Shown piece after piece: positions 15,954 through 24,410 of a DNA stretch of 39,300 bases. Source of the stretch: an uncultured Bacilli bacterium. GTDB taxonomy: Bacteria > Bacillota_I > Bacilli_A > RF39 > UBA660. The position numbers were made by a program, and so were the translations under genes. Location: NCBI GenBank assembly GCA_934087065.1, contig CAKOIS010000009.1, forward strand, positions 1-39,300, in the 5' to 3' direction. Numbering within the stretch: the stretch's first letter is position 1; each line of letters begins with the position of its first letter. The notes under the pieces were generated by a model. That model did not search any database, had not been told where the DNA came from, and worked only from the letters and a program-made list of their open reading frames with translations.

Positions 15954-16066
15954 GCAGTTTAAAACTGCATTCGTAAAAAAGTAGGTGAAGCCAGCCTTGT
16001 CTAAGTGGTGACTAAAATGTGCAACTAAAAAAGCAGCGGTTAGAGAGCTTACTCTAACTTTTTTTT
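15954..16066 (+). ncRNA. Putative small RNA of unknown class
   Basis: A region of about 113 bases without an ORF has its own promoter-like boxes, a 5' palindrome (ATGCAGTTT-A-AAACTGCAT at about 15952-15970), a more G+C-rich core (GTAGGTGAAGCCAGCC, GTGGTGAC, AAGCAGCGG) and a textbook terminator at its 3' end. The core differs from the surrounding A+T-rich intergenic sequence, as structured RNAs do. I could not match it to SRP RNA, 6S RNA, tmRNA or the common riboswitches. It could be a trans-acting sRNA or a leader that attenuates recD2. Confidence 0.5.
16039..16066 (+). terminator. Terminator of the putative small RNA
   Basis: GTTAGAG and CTCTAAC form a perfect 7-bp stem around a 6-base loop, followed by eight T. 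Confidence 0.85.
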
Positions 16067-16092
16067 ACTATAAAAGTGTAAAGAATATTCTA

Positions 16093-16118
16093 AGGTTACA
16101 AATTAAGTAATCTTTTTC
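16093..16118 (+). terminator. Second hairpin with T-run upstream of recD2
   Basis: AGGTTAC pairs with GTAATCT (one G-U), followed by TTTTTCTTTTT. It is a backup terminator or part of a recD2 leader. Confidence 0.5.
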
Positions 16119-16163
16119 TTTTTGTCTCTTTTATTTTTTAGTTAAATGTGTTATAGTATTTTT

Positions 16164-18332
16164 ATGAAAGAAAATTATATAAAAGGAAATATTGTTAGAA
16201 TGCTTTTTGAAAGTTCAACTGGCTACAAGGTTGGACTTTTTAGAGTTAAAGAAATTGGACTAGAGGAATATAAACCATACTTAAATAAAACTATAACTTT
16301 TACTGGAAACTTTATGCCACTTAATAATGAGTTAACTTATATGTTTGTTGGTTCTTTTGTAAATCATCCGAGGTTTGGTATACAGTTTAATGTAACTAGC
16401 TATGAAAGTGTAACACCATCAACCTTAGACGGGATAGTATCGTATTTAAGTAGTGATTTATTTAAAGGAATCGGAGTTAAAACTGCCAAAAATATTGTTG
16501 ATACATTTACTGGTGACACGATTAACATAATTAAAAGTGGCAGTCCACTTCTATCAAAAGTAAAAGGAATGAATGAAAAAAAAGCCCGTGAATTAACTAG
16601 AAAAATGCTAGAATATGATAAAGACCAAACTTTAATAGTGGCTTTTAATAAGCTAGGGTTTACCACAGAAGAATGTCTTAAAATAATCAACAAATATAAA
16701 GATAGAAGTTTTGAAATAATTGAAAACAATATCTATTTACTAAATGAAGACATAAATTTCTTAAAACTAGATAAAGTATTTTTATCTTTGCATGAAGAAA
16801 CTGATAAATTAAGATTAAACGCTTTAACTAAATATTGTATTAAAAATCTCTGCTATAGTACTGGAAATACATTAGTAGATAAAGAAAGTTTATATTTAGA
16901 AATGTCTAAATTTTTTGATAATACTATTACAACTAGTTTGTTTCTTAATACTTTAGATGAACTAATAGACATGGGAGATATTATAGAAGTAGACACACTT
17001 ATTACATTAAATAATTTCTATGAAACTGAAGAAAATATTGCAGACTATATAATGTCTATAAATAAAACAAGTGATTTACTTGATAAAGAACAGATACTAA
17101 AGTATATAGAAAAATACGAAAAAGAAAATAGCATAATTTTTAATGAAGAACAAAAAAATGCAATAAGCGGGGCTTTAATAAATAATTTCTTTATTATATC
17201 AGGTGGTCCAGGAACAGGTAAAACCACAATTATAAAGGCTATTGTTGATATCTATGAAAAAATGAACCCACGTGTTACAGTTAACGACATAACCTTACTT
17301 GCCCCCACTGGAAGGGCAGCTAAAAGAATAACTGAAAGTGTTGGTAGAAAATCTAGTACAATACATAAATTTTTAAAATGGAATAAAGAAACTAAAGAAT
17401 TTAACGTTAATAGATTTAACCCAAGTGATACAAAACTTATAATTGTAGATGAAGCAAGTATGGTAGATATATTCTTATTTAATAGTTTAATAGACGCATT
17501 AATGCCTAATGTGAAAATTATTTTAGTTGGAGATGCTAACCAACTACCCAGTATCGCACCAGGTAACTTACTAAAAGACTTACTTTCATCTAATGACATT
17601 CCTAAAATATATCTTAAAGAAATATATAGAACTAAAAGTGACTCATACATAATTCCTCTTGCAAATTTAATAAAAGATCAAGTTGAATTTACAGAAGTTC
17701 CAGAAAGTCATGAGGATTTTAGATTTATTAATACAAATGATATGCAAATTAAAAGTTACTTAACAAGTATATGTGAAAAAGCAAAAGAAAAAGATATGGA
17801 CATAGATAACTTTCAAGTGTTAATTCCAATGTATAAAGGAGAAAACGGTATAGATAACATCAATAAAGTCATGCAAGATATCTTTAATCCTGAAACACTT
17901 GGAAAAACTGAAATAATTTTAAATAATACTTTATATAGGGAAGGAGATAAAGTACTTCAACTAGTAAACGATGTAGACAATAATATCTATAATGGAGATG
18001 TCGGATATATTAAAAGAATAGTAAACGGTAAAACCCCACTTGTGCAAATAACATACAACACAAGTACTGTCACTTATACAAAGGGAAAGTTTGACGAGTT
18101 TACTTTAGCTTATGCAGTAAGTGTACATAAAAGCCAAGGAAGTGAATACGATAATGTTATACTTGTCATTCCAAGCAATATGAAAAGAATGCTATATAAT
18201 AAACTAGTTTATACAGCAGTGACAAGAGCTAAAAAAAGTTTAATCGTAATAGGAAACATTGAAAGTTTAAACTATAGTATAAAAGAAATACAAGGAAGTA
18301 ATAGATTAACTTCTTTAAAAACATTTTTCTAG
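16164..18332 (+). CDS. recD2: ATP-dependent RecD2-type DNA helicase
   Basis: A 722-residue superfamily 1B 5'-3' helicase. The N-terminal OB-like region (about 1-80, TGNFMPLNNELTYMFVGSFVNHPRFGIQF) and helix-hairpin-helix segment (FKGIGVKTAKNIV, VKGMNEKKA) are specific to RecD2. Walker A is SGGPGTGKTT (about 347), followed by LAPTGRAAKR, DEASMVD (motif II), GDANQLPSIAPGN (motif III), and near the end AYAVSVHKSQGSEYD and VTRAKK. It acts in DNA repair. The ATG at 16164 has no ribosome site, and a TATAGT box lies only about 7 bases upstream, so the mRNA may be leaderless. Confidence 0.95.
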   Translation: MKENYIKGNIVRMLFESSTGYKVGLFRVKEIGLEEYKPYLNKTITFTGNFMPLNNELTYMFVGSFVNHPRFGIQFNVTSYESVTPSTLDGIVSYLSSDLFKGIGVKTAKNIVDTFTGDTINIIKSGSPLLSKVKGMNEKKARELTRKMLEYDKDQTLIVAFNKLGFTTEECLKIINKYKDRSFEIIENNIYLLNEDINFLKLDKVFLSLHEETDKLRLNALTKYCIKNLCYSTGNTLVDKESLYLEMSKFFDNTITTSLFLNTLDELIDMGDIIEVDTLITLNNFYETEENIADYIMSINKTSDLLDKEQILKYIEKYEKENSIIFNEEQKNAISGALINNFFIISGGPGTGKTTIIKAIVDIYEKMNPRVTVNDITLLAPTGRAAKRITESVGRKSSTIHKFLKWNKETKEFNVNRFNPSDTKLIIVDEASMVDIFLFNSLIDALMPNVKIILVGDANQLPSIAPGNLLKDLLSSNDIPKIYLKEIYRTKSDSYIIPLANLIKDQVEFTEVPESHEDFRFINTNDMQIKSYLTSICEKAKEKDMDIDNFQVLIPMYKGENGIDNINKVMQDIFNPETLGKTEIILNNTLYREGDKVLQLVNDVDNNIYNGDVGYIKRIVNGKTPLVQITYNTSTVTYTKGKFDEFTLAYAVSVHKSQGSEYDNVILVIPSNMKRMLYNKLVYTAVTRAKKSLIVIGNIESLNYSIKEIQGSNRLTSLKTFF

Positions 18333-18377
18333 TATAAAACAAAGTATTTTGGTTAATCTATAACTAGAGGTGTTAAA

Positions 18378-18518
18378 ATGAAAAATATGATGTATATGCT
18401 AGGTGGAGTAGGAGTTGGAATTGTAGCCAGTAAATATGGAAAAGATATAATGAAGGCTATGAAAAAAGAAAAGAAAACTCTTACTAAAACAGCTAATCAA
18501 TTTCTAAAAAGCAACTAA
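18378..18518 (+). CDS. Small YtxH-like membrane protein (46 aa)
   Basis: A short ORF with a good AGAGGTG ribosome site, 5 bases before ATG. Residues about 5-17 (YMLGGVGVGIVAS) form a glycine-rich hydrophobic segment and the remaining 28 residues are strongly basic (KAMKKEKKTLTKTANQFLKSN). The pattern recalls the start of YtxH proteins. It follows recD2 by 45 bases and is closed by two hairpins. Function unknown. Confidence 0.65.
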   Translation: MKNMMYMLGGVGVGIVASKYGKDIMKAMKKEKKTLTKTANQFLKSN

Positions 18519-18534
18519 ACATTAAAGTTGCTTT
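18508..18534 (+). terminator. Hairpin at the end of the 46-aa ORF
   Basis: A 9-bp stem AAAGCAACT / AGTTGCTTT that includes the stop codon; only a short T-run follows. Confidence 0.5.
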
Positions 18535-18542
18535 AAATAATG

Positions 18543-18568
18543 TGTAAACTTTGTTTACATTTTTCTTT
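18543..18568 (+). terminator. Terminator upstream of the AI-2E-type permease gene
   Basis: TGTAAAC and GTTTACA around a 3-base loop, followed by TTTTTCTTT. Confidence 0.65.
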
Positions 18569-18615
18569 ATTTTAGGCATATAATTTGGTAAAATTTACTT
18601 AATAGAGGTGAAAAA

Positions 18616-19791
18616 ATGAAAAAAGAAAAAATTAACGTTGATGAATTAAACGAAGTAATTGATACTGGAAACAAAATATTAAAATTAAGTTATTTTGTAA
18701 TGGTAATAGCATTAATTGGAGGAATAATATTTCTACTAAGAACACTTAATATATTTCCAATAATTGGTACAATTTTAAGTGTAATAAGTCCTTTCTTTAT
18801 TGGATTTATAATTGCATGGCTTCTAAATCCACTAGTTAACAAATTAACAAGTCATGGAATGAAAAGAAGTTTATCAACTGTCTTAGTATTCTTATTATTC
18901 TTTGTAGCAATTTATTTATTTTGTTTAGCAATTATACCAAGTTTAATAACACAACTTAATGATATTGCTAAAATGATACCTGACTTACTTAAAAATGGTG
19001 AAGAAATAGTAGATAAAGTATTCTTAAGAATTACTGATAGTACTAATATAGATATGTCTAGTGTTAAAGTTGATTTTATAAATTATGTTAATGATTTTTC
19101 AAAGAGTATAAGTACAGATATGCCTACTAAGGTTATAACTATAGTACAAGATTTAGCAAGTGGAATAGGTAAATTTGCAATAGGTGTAGTAATAGGTTTC
19201 TATCTATTATTTAACTTTAATAACTTTAGTAAACATATTTTAAATATTGTACCTAAGAAGTTTAAGGCTGATACTGAAAGAATATTTAGTGAACTAGGTG
19301 GAATTGTATATAGTTTCATTAATGGAACATTTATTGATACTTTAATATTATTCGTTGTTTCTATTATAGGATTTAGCTTAATTGGACTTAACGCACCTAT
19401 ATTCTTTGCATTCTTCTGTGCATTTACTAACATTATTCCGTATATTGGTCCTTACATTGGTGGAATACCTGCAATACTTGTAGGATTTAGTCAAAGTCCA
19501 GTAACTGGTTTATTAGTTTTAATATTTATCATAGTTGCACAAGCACTTGAAAGCAACTTCTTACATCCAATAGTAATCGGAAAAAAACTAGACTTACACC
19601 CAGTTACAATAGTTATATCATTATTGATTTTTGGACATTTCTTTGGTATAATAGGGATGATTATTGCAACTCCAGTTGTTGCAATGTTAAAGAGTTTATA
19701 TATATTCTTTGATGAAAAATATGAATTTTTTGGATATGCAAAAGAAGAAAATGTTAAAAAAGAAATAAGTAAGATTAGATATTCTAAATAG
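18616..19791 (+). CDS. AI-2E-family permease
   Basis: A 391-residue polytopic membrane protein with the AI-2E/PF01594 layout: two or three N-terminal helices (about 22-95, with IGFIIAWLLNPLVNKL), a long extracytoplasmic loop with amphipathic helices (about 105-170), then four or five more helices with the conserved IPYIGPYIGGIPA and HPIVIGKKLDLHPV motifs. Relatives include AI-2 exporter TqsA and Na+/H+ antiporters, so the substrate is uncertain. The ATG follows GAGGTG. No terminator separates it from the T-box downstream. Confidence 0.9.
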   Translation: MKKEKINVDELNEVIDTGNKILKLSYFVMVIALIGGIIFLLRTLNIFPIIGTILSVISPFFIGFIIAWLLNPLVNKLTSHGMKRSLSTVLVFLLFFVAIYLFCLAIIPSLITQLNDIAKMIPDLLKNGEEIVDKVFLRITDSTNIDMSSVKVDFINYVNDFSKSISTDMPTKVITIVQDLASGIGKFAIGVVIGFYLLFNFNNFSKHILNIVPKKFKADTERIFSELGGIVYSFINGTFIDTLILFVVSIIGFSLIGLNAPIFFAFFCAFTNIIPYIGPYIGGIPAILVGFSQSPVTGLLVLIFIIVAQALESNFLHPIVIGKKLDLHPVTIVISLLIFGHFFGIIGMIIATPVVAMLKSLYIFFDEKYEFFGYAKEENVKKEISKIRYSK

Positions 19792-19945
19792 AGAACTCTT
19801 GGCTGGTGGAAAAGAGTAAGAAGTTTATTCTGAAGCTATTCTTTAAGTGCCATTAATCTTGGCCGGTTAACACCGTTATATGTAATTAAGTAAATAATAG
19901 GATGGTACCGTGCACTTGTTGCACTCCTTATGTGCCATCTTTTTT
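19792..19945 (+). promoter_or_regulatory. T-box leader, probably alanine-responsive
   Basis: The T-box core TGGTACCG (19903-19910) lies in an antiterminator/terminator region ending GTGCCATCTTTTTT. The 5' part has the stem I pattern AGAACTCTTGGCTGGTGGAAAAGAG. The candidate specifier, in GAA-GCT-A (19835-19837), reads GCU for alanine, and the UGGU bulge would pair with an ACCA tRNA end, as expected for tRNA-Ala. Uncharged tRNA would favour read-through. alaS is the third or fourth gene downstream, which fits, although an unknown gene comes first. Confidence 0.8.
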
Positions 19946-19962
19946 ATTTGAAGGGAGGTTTT

Positions 19963-20601
19963 ATGAAGTTAGAAAAGAGTTTTAACAATGGTTATGGATA
20001 TATTACTCTTATAAATGGTAAGAAAAAACTAACTATAGAATATGCACCTAATTTAGATTTGTATTTTGTAGTAGAAAATGCAAACGAGTTTGTCATAACA
20101 AAAGAAGATTATCAAATTTACGAGTTGTTTTTGAAATCATATGAAACTATTATTAGTGCTGACGTGTTTAACCAAAGTAGTTTTGATTATTACATCACTG
20201 AGTTTTTAGGGCATTTTGATAATGAATTTATTAGTTATGAAGATTATTTAAAGAAAACTAAAAAAAGTCTTGAATTTAAAAGAAAGCAAAATTATTATGC
20301 TAGCTTAGTTAATAATGGTAAGATAGTATGGAAGTGTGATGATTATCCGCATGATATAGGCCCATCTTTTAAAATAACAAAGGACACCGGTTTAATTAAA
20401 ATTACTTTTGATAAGGGTGACACTGAAAAACAAGATTTATTTCATCCTAAAAACAGAACAACTGTTAGAATAAGAACAAGTGGTTCAGCATATAACTATT
20501 TCTATGTTCCATTCATGACACTTTTTAAAGAGTTAAAAGAGCTAGTTTTAGACGACCAAATACATATTGAAGAATATTTATATACAAAAAAATTAAAATA
20601 G
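19963..20601 (+). CDS. Unknown protein downstream of the T-box
   Basis: A 212-residue soluble, alpha/beta, Tyr/Phe/Lys-rich protein. There is no signal peptide, no membrane segment and no motif I recognise. Features visible are NGYGYITLINGKKKLTIEY at the start, a charged helical middle (YEDYLKKTKKSLEFKRKQNYY) and a C-terminal part with RTTVRIRTSGSAYNYF. The start is the ATG just after AAGGGAGG; a codon 33 bases earlier lies in the T-box terminator and cannot be right. Being the first gene under T-box control suggests a link to alanine or tRNA-Ala supply, but this is only inference. Confidence 0.75.
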   Translation: MKLEKSFNNGYGYITLINGKKKLTIEYAPNLDLYFVVENANEFVITKEDYQIYELFLKSYETIISADVFNQSSFDYYITEFLGHFDNEFISYEDYLKKTKKSLEFKRKQNYYASLVNNGKIVWKCDDYPHDIGPSFKITKDTGLIKITFDKGDTEKQDLFHPKNRTTVRIRTSGSAYNYFYVPFMTLFKELKELVLDDQIHIEEYLYTKKLK

Positions 20602-20604
20602 GTA

Positions 20605-20633
20605 TTTACAAAAGTATGTTTGTGTTATATAAT
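20605..20633 (+). promoter_or_regulatory. Promoter of the dNMP-kinase-like gene
   Basis: TTTACA, a 17-base spacer and TATAAT. It would allow the downstream genes, including alaS, to be transcribed independently of the T-box. Confidence 0.75.
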
Positions 20634-20665
20634 TGTTACAGAACTTATTTAAGGAGAGTGAAATT

Positions 20666-21202
20666 ATGGAATTGAGAACTAAAGAAGCAAAGATAATAAT
20701 ACTATCAGGTAAAGCTAGAAGTGGTAAAGATACTTCTATGGAAATAATAAAAAAGAAGTATGAAAGTCTTGGAAAAAAAGTAATTTGTTTATTCTATGCA
20801 AGTTATATAAAAGAATATGCTAAAAAGATAAGTGACTGGGACGGCAATGACGAGACAAAGCCTAGAACTTTATTACAAGTTTTAGGAACAGACATTATAA
20901 GAAATACAATAGATAATAAATTCTTTATTAATAGAACAATAGAAGACATAAAAGTTTATAGTAAGTTCTTTGATGTCATAATAATAGGAGATGCAAGATT
21001 TCCTGAAGAGATAGAAGATATAAAGAAAGTATTTAGTAATGTAGTGAGTGTACATATTACTAGAAAAGACATGAATATTTTGACTGAAACAGAAAAACAA
21101 CATATTACTGAAACTGCACTTGATAATTATAAAGACTATGATTATGTAATAAATAATGATGGATCGATAGAAGAGTTAGAAAGTAAGTTAAGTGAGATTT
21201 AA
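20666..21202 (+). CDS. Deoxynucleoside-monophosphate-kinase-like P-loop protein
   Basis: A 178-residue P-loop NTPase. Walker A is SGKARSGKDTS (about residues 13-23), the form seen in phage-type dNMP kinases, and IIGDARFPEEIEDIKKVF resembles the D-x-RFPNE motif of that group. HITRKDM follows the same fold. It would phosphorylate dNMPs or a related nucleotide. The ATG at 20666 follows AAGGAGAG. Its 3' end overlaps a small ORF, and alaS follows. It could have been acquired from a phage, but its base composition matches the neighbours. Confidence 0.75.
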   Translation: MELRTKEAKIIILSGKARSGKDTSMEIIKKKYESLGKKVICLFYASYIKEYAKKISDWDGNDETKPRTLLQVLGTDIIRNTIDNKFFINRTIEDIKVYSKFFDVIIIGDARFPEEIEDIKKVFSNVVSVHITRKDMNILTETEKQHITETALDNYKDYDYVINNDGSIEELESKLSEI

Positions 21203-21413
21203 AACTAATATCAATTTATCATGTAGATACTTTTCTGTTGTTATAGAAAAAGCACAAATCGCTTGTTCTCAAAGGAATAACAATATCAATTACGATTTTG
21301 GTGTAAACACCAAAATCGTAGCAGCAGGTAAAAGTTTAGAGAAACTAGAAAGAGAAAAAAATAAAGTTTGTGAAGAATCTTATATAGGTGGTTTATATGA
21401 AATAAAATGGTAA
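21192..21413 (+). CDS. Doubtful small protein upstream of alaS
   Basis: A 73-residue ORF starting with GTG inside the end of the kinase-like gene, without a convincing ribosome site. The predicted product has a plausible protein look (SLEKLEREKNKVCEESYIGGLYEIKW at the end in two parts) and no family I recognise. A perfect 30-bp inverted repeat runs through the middle of it (21291-21320). The stretch may instead be an untranslated leader for alaS carrying a stable hairpin. Confidence 0.4.
   Translation: MRFKTNINLSCRYFSVVIEKAQIACSQRNNNINYDFGVNTKIVAAGKSLEKLEREKNKVCEESYIGGLYEIKW
21291..21320. repeat. Perfect 14-bp inverted repeat (30 bp)
   Basis: TACGATTTTGGTGT, AA, then ACACCAAAATCGTA. It could form a strong hairpin in RNA or be a protein-binding dyad. 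No T-run follows, so it is not an intrinsic terminator. Confidence 0.9.
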
Positions 21414-21442
21414 TTAAACTATAAAAGAAGGAGTGAAGAAAA

Positions 21443-23185
21443 ATGAATTTAAAAGATTTATATATTAATTATTTTGTAAGCAAAGGACATAAGCAAATAC
21501 CAAGTGCGCCAGTAGTGCCTGAAAATGACCCAAGTGTATTATTTAACACTGCTGGTATGCAACCATTAATACCTTATTTAATGGGACAACCACATCCATA
21601 TGGAACAAGATTAGTTGACTATCAAAAATGTGTTAGAACTAATGATTTAGACGCGATTGGAGATACAACACACCATACATTCTTTGAAATGTTAGGTAAC
21701 TGGAGTTTAGGAGATTACTTTAAAGATGAAAGTATTAGTTATAGTTTTGAGTTTTTAACTAAAGTATTAAATATACCCATTGAAAGACTTGCTGTAACAG
21801 TTTACGCAGGAGATGGTAATATTCCATTTGATGAAGTAAGTCATAATAAATGGCTTAGTTTAGGAATTCCTGAAAAAAGAATTGCAAGAACTGTAGAAGA
21901 CAATTTCTGGATAGCTGGTACTTCTGGTCCATGTGGTCCTGATACAGAAATATTCTATTTTAGAAGTAATGACGAAATACCTGAGGTGTTTGACCCAGAA
22001 GATGATAGATGGGTTGAAATTTGGAATAATGTCTTTATGGAGTTTTATAAAGATGAAAATGGTGTTGTAACTGAACTACCTAAAAAGAATGTTGATACTG
22101 GAATGGGTTATGAAAGAGCAACTGCTGTTTTAGAAGGAGTACTAGACAACTACACTTCAAGTGTATGGAAAGATGTAATAGATTTAATTAGTGATATAGC
22201 TAAAAAGCCTTACATAGGAAACGAAGAAAGTATGAGAATTATTGCTGACCACATTCGTACTGCTGTATTTATAAGTGCTGACCCTGCTAGTATTAAACCA
22301 AGTAATACTGACCAAGGTTACATTTTAAGAAGACTTATAAGACGTGCTATACGTCATGCTAAAAAACTAGAAATAGATATAAGTAGTGACTGGGAACAAA
22401 AAATAGCTAAACTTATAATTAGTAAATATAAAAAATATTATAGTGAACTAACAGAAAACGAAAGTGTTGTATTAGAAGTACTAAAAAATGAAAAAGAAAA
22501 ATTTAATAGAACTCTAGAAAAAGGTTTAAGAGAATTTAATAAAGTAAGTAATAAAGATATAGATGCTGAAACAGCATTCCATTTATATGATACATATGGT
22601 TTTCCAATTGAACTAACAGAAGAACTAGCGCACGATGCAAATATCAAAGTGGATACTATAGGCTTTAAAGAAAGATTTAAAAAACATCAAGAATTATCTA
22701 GAACTGCAAGTGCTGGTAAGTTCAAAGGTGGACTTGCTGGAAACTCAGAAATAGAAACAAAATACCATACTGCAACACATTTACTTAATGCTGCGTTAAA
22801 AGCAGTAGTTGATAAAAATGTTCACCAAAAAGGTAGTAACATAACTGATGAGAGAATGCGTTTTGACTTCTCGTGTGATCACAAATTAACTGATGAAGAA
22901 AAACAAAAAACTGAAGACTTAGTAAATGAATGGATTAAAGAAGGTTTAGATGTAACTGTAAAAGAAATGAGTAAGGCTGATGCAATTAATTCAGGAGCAG
23001 AATGCATGTTTATAGAAAAATATCCTGATATAGTTACAGTTTATAGTATAGGAAATGTATCTAAAGAATTATGTGGTGGACCACATGTTAAAAACACAAG
23101 CGAATTAGGACACTTCAAAATAACCAAAGAAGAAGCATCAAGTGCGGGTGTAAGAAGAATAAAGGCTGTGCTTACAAATGAATAG
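21443..23185 (+). CDS. alaS: Alanyl-tRNA synthetase lacking the C-Ala domain
   Basis: A 580-residue enzyme charging tRNA-Ala. The class II core has FFEMLGNWSLGDYFK (motif 2 region), FWIAGTSGPCGPDTEIFY and VDTGMGYERA (motif 3). The editing domain has HTATHLL-type TATHLLNAALK and CGGPHV, the zinc-binding His and Cys residues. The protein ends right after editing (SSAGVRRIKAVLTNE), whereas typical bacterial AlaS is about 870 residues with a C-terminal dimerisation/tRNA-elbow domain. Short forms are known in reduced lineages. The start follows AAGGAGTGA; rlmN overlaps by 8 bases. Confidence 0.93.
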   Translation: MNLKDLYINYFVSKGHKQIPSAPVVPENDPSVLFNTAGMQPLIPYLMGQPHPYGTRLVDYQKCVRTNDLDAIGDTTHHTFFEMLGNWSLGDYFKDESISYSFEFLTKVLNIPIERLAVTVYAGDGNIPFDEVSHNKWLSLGIPEKRIARTVEDNFWIAGTSGPCGPDTEIFYFRSNDEIPEVFDPEDDRWVEIWNNVFMEFYKDENGVVTELPKKNVDTGMGYERATAVLEGVLDNYTSSVWKDVIDLISDIAKKPYIGNEESMRIIADHIRTAVFISADPASIKPSNTDQGYILRRLIRRAIRHAKKLEIDISSDWEQKIAKLIISKYKKYYSELTENESVVLEVLKNEKEKFNRTLEKGLREFNKVSNKDIDAETAFHLYDTYGFPIELTEELAHDANIKVDTIGFKERFKKHQELSRTASAGKFKGGLAGNSEIETKYHTATHLLNAALKAVVDKNVHQKGSNITDERMRFDFSCDHKLTDEEKQKTEDLVNEWIKEGLDVTVKEMSKADAINSGAECMFIEKYPDIVTVYSIGNVSKELCGGPHVKNTSELGHFKITKEEASSAGVRRIKAVLTNE

Positions 23186-24197
23186 TATATTTGATTTAAC
23201 ACTTGAAGAACTTGAGAGTATTTTAGTAGAGAATGGCTTCAAAAAATTTAATGCTACTCAAGTTTTTGAAGGAATATATAAAAAAAGAGTTACTTCTTTT
23301 GATGAAATAACTAATATCAGTAAAGAATTAAAAGCATTTTTAAATAGTAACTATGAAATAAAATACTTAAATGTTTTAGAAGAGTTAAAAAGTATAGACA
23401 CAAATAAGTACTTACTTGAAGTAAAAGATTCTAGTATTGAAGTAGTACTAATGAAACATAACTATGGAAACAGTATATGTATAAGTACACAAATTGGTTG
23501 CAACATGGCTTGTGCTTTTTGTGAAAGTGGTAAACTAAAAAAAGTAAGAAACCTATCCACTTCTGAAATTATATTAGAAGTTTTAACTATAGAAAAACTA
23601 GAAAATATAAAAGTGGATAACATAGTTGTAATGGGAATAGGCGAGCCATTTGATAACTTTACAAATTTAGTAAAAGCTATTAAAATATTAAACTGTCCTA
23701 AAGGAATTGATTTAGGTTCTAGAAGAATCACAGTAAGCACTTGTGGTATAGTACCAAAAATAAAAGAGTTTGCAGATTTAGATACTCAAGTCAATTTAGC
23801 AATAAGTTTGCATGCTCCAAACCAAACTATTAGAGAGAGTCTAATGCCTATTAGTAAAGCATATAGAATGGATGAGTTAATGTCCGCAGTAGATTATTAT
23901 ATTTCTAAAACTAATAGAAAAGTAACAATGGAATATATATTACTAGAAGGAATAAATGATAGCATAGAAAATGCTAAAGAATTATCTAGTCTTTTAAAAG
24001 GAAAACTAGTTTATGTAAACTTAATACCTTACAATAGTACAAGTAGTAATTTTAAAAGAAGTTCTAAAGAAAAGATAAATGCTTTTTACGACGAACTAGT
24101 AAAAAACAAAATCAACGTACAAATGAGAAGAGAAATGGGTAAAGGTATAAAAGGCGCTTGTGGGCAATTAAAGGCAAGCCATGAAGCTAATCTCTAA
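23178..24197 (+). CDS. rlmN: 23S rRNA (adenine2503-C2)-methyltransferase
   Basis: A 339-residue radical-SAM enzyme of the RlmN/Cfr family. The CxxxCxxC cluster is in IGCNMACAFC; MGIGEPFDN, ISLHAPN and the C-terminal GACGQLKAS with the methyl-carrying Cys are all present. RlmN also modifies A37 of some tRNAs. I prefer RlmN over Cfr on general position and length; the two cannot be separated with certainty by eye. It overlaps alaS by 8 bases (translational coupling) and is followed 13 bases later by a small gene. Confidence 0.9.
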   Translation: MNSIFDLTLEELESILVENGFKKFNATQVFEGIYKKRVTSFDEITNISKELKAFLNSNYEIKYLNVLEELKSIDTNKYLLEVKDSSIEVVLMKHNYGNSICISTQIGCNMACAFCESGKLKKVRNLSTSEIILEVLTIEKLENIKVDNIVVMGIGEPFDNFTNLVKAIKILNCPKGIDLGSRRITVSTCGIVPKIKEFADLDTQVNLAISLHAPNQTIRESLMPISKAYRMDELMSAVDYYISKTNRKVTMEYILLEGINDSIENAKELSSLLKGKLVYVNLIPYNSTSSNFKRSSKEKINAFYDELVKNKINVQMRREMGKGIKGACGQLKASHEANL

Positions 24198-24210
24198 GGA
24201 GGAGGATATA

Positions 24211-24402
24211 ATGTTTAAAGAAAGCAAACACATTAATAATTGTGTAGACAAAATTAAAAATAACATAGAGTTAAATAAAATTATTGAAAACTCAAGAGTT
24301 GATAGAACTGAAACTTGTTTTTCTAAGAAGAGTAGATTAACAGAAAAAGAATACTTAGAAAACTCTGAAAGAGCAAAAAAATTATCAAAAAAGTGGTTTT
24401 AA
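24211..24402 (+). CDS. Small charged protein (63 aa)
   Basis: A strong GGAGGAGGA site precedes the ATG, and an upstream in-frame codon lies within the end of rlmN. The product is a helical Lys/Glu/Asn-rich peptide with two Cys (INNCVDKI, TETCFSKK) and the end AKKLSKKWF. No family recognised. It is the last gene of the alaS-rlmN transcript, closed by a clear terminator. Confidence 0.7.
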   Translation: MFKESKHINNCVDKIKNNIELNKIIENSRVDRTETCFSKKSRLTEKEYLENSERAKKLSKKWF

Positions 24403-24410
24403 GTGTAAAT

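Noticed and set aside
15954..16066. Signal-recognition-particle RNA or a common riboswitch
   Set aside because: The conserved SRP GGAA-loop core is missing, and I could not match the core of any common riboswitch; only AAGCAGC resembles SRP RNA.
19930..19962. Upstream start for the gene after the T-box
   Set aside because: That ATG lies in the terminator arm of the T-box and lacks a ribosome site; the ATG at 19963 follows AAGGGAGG.
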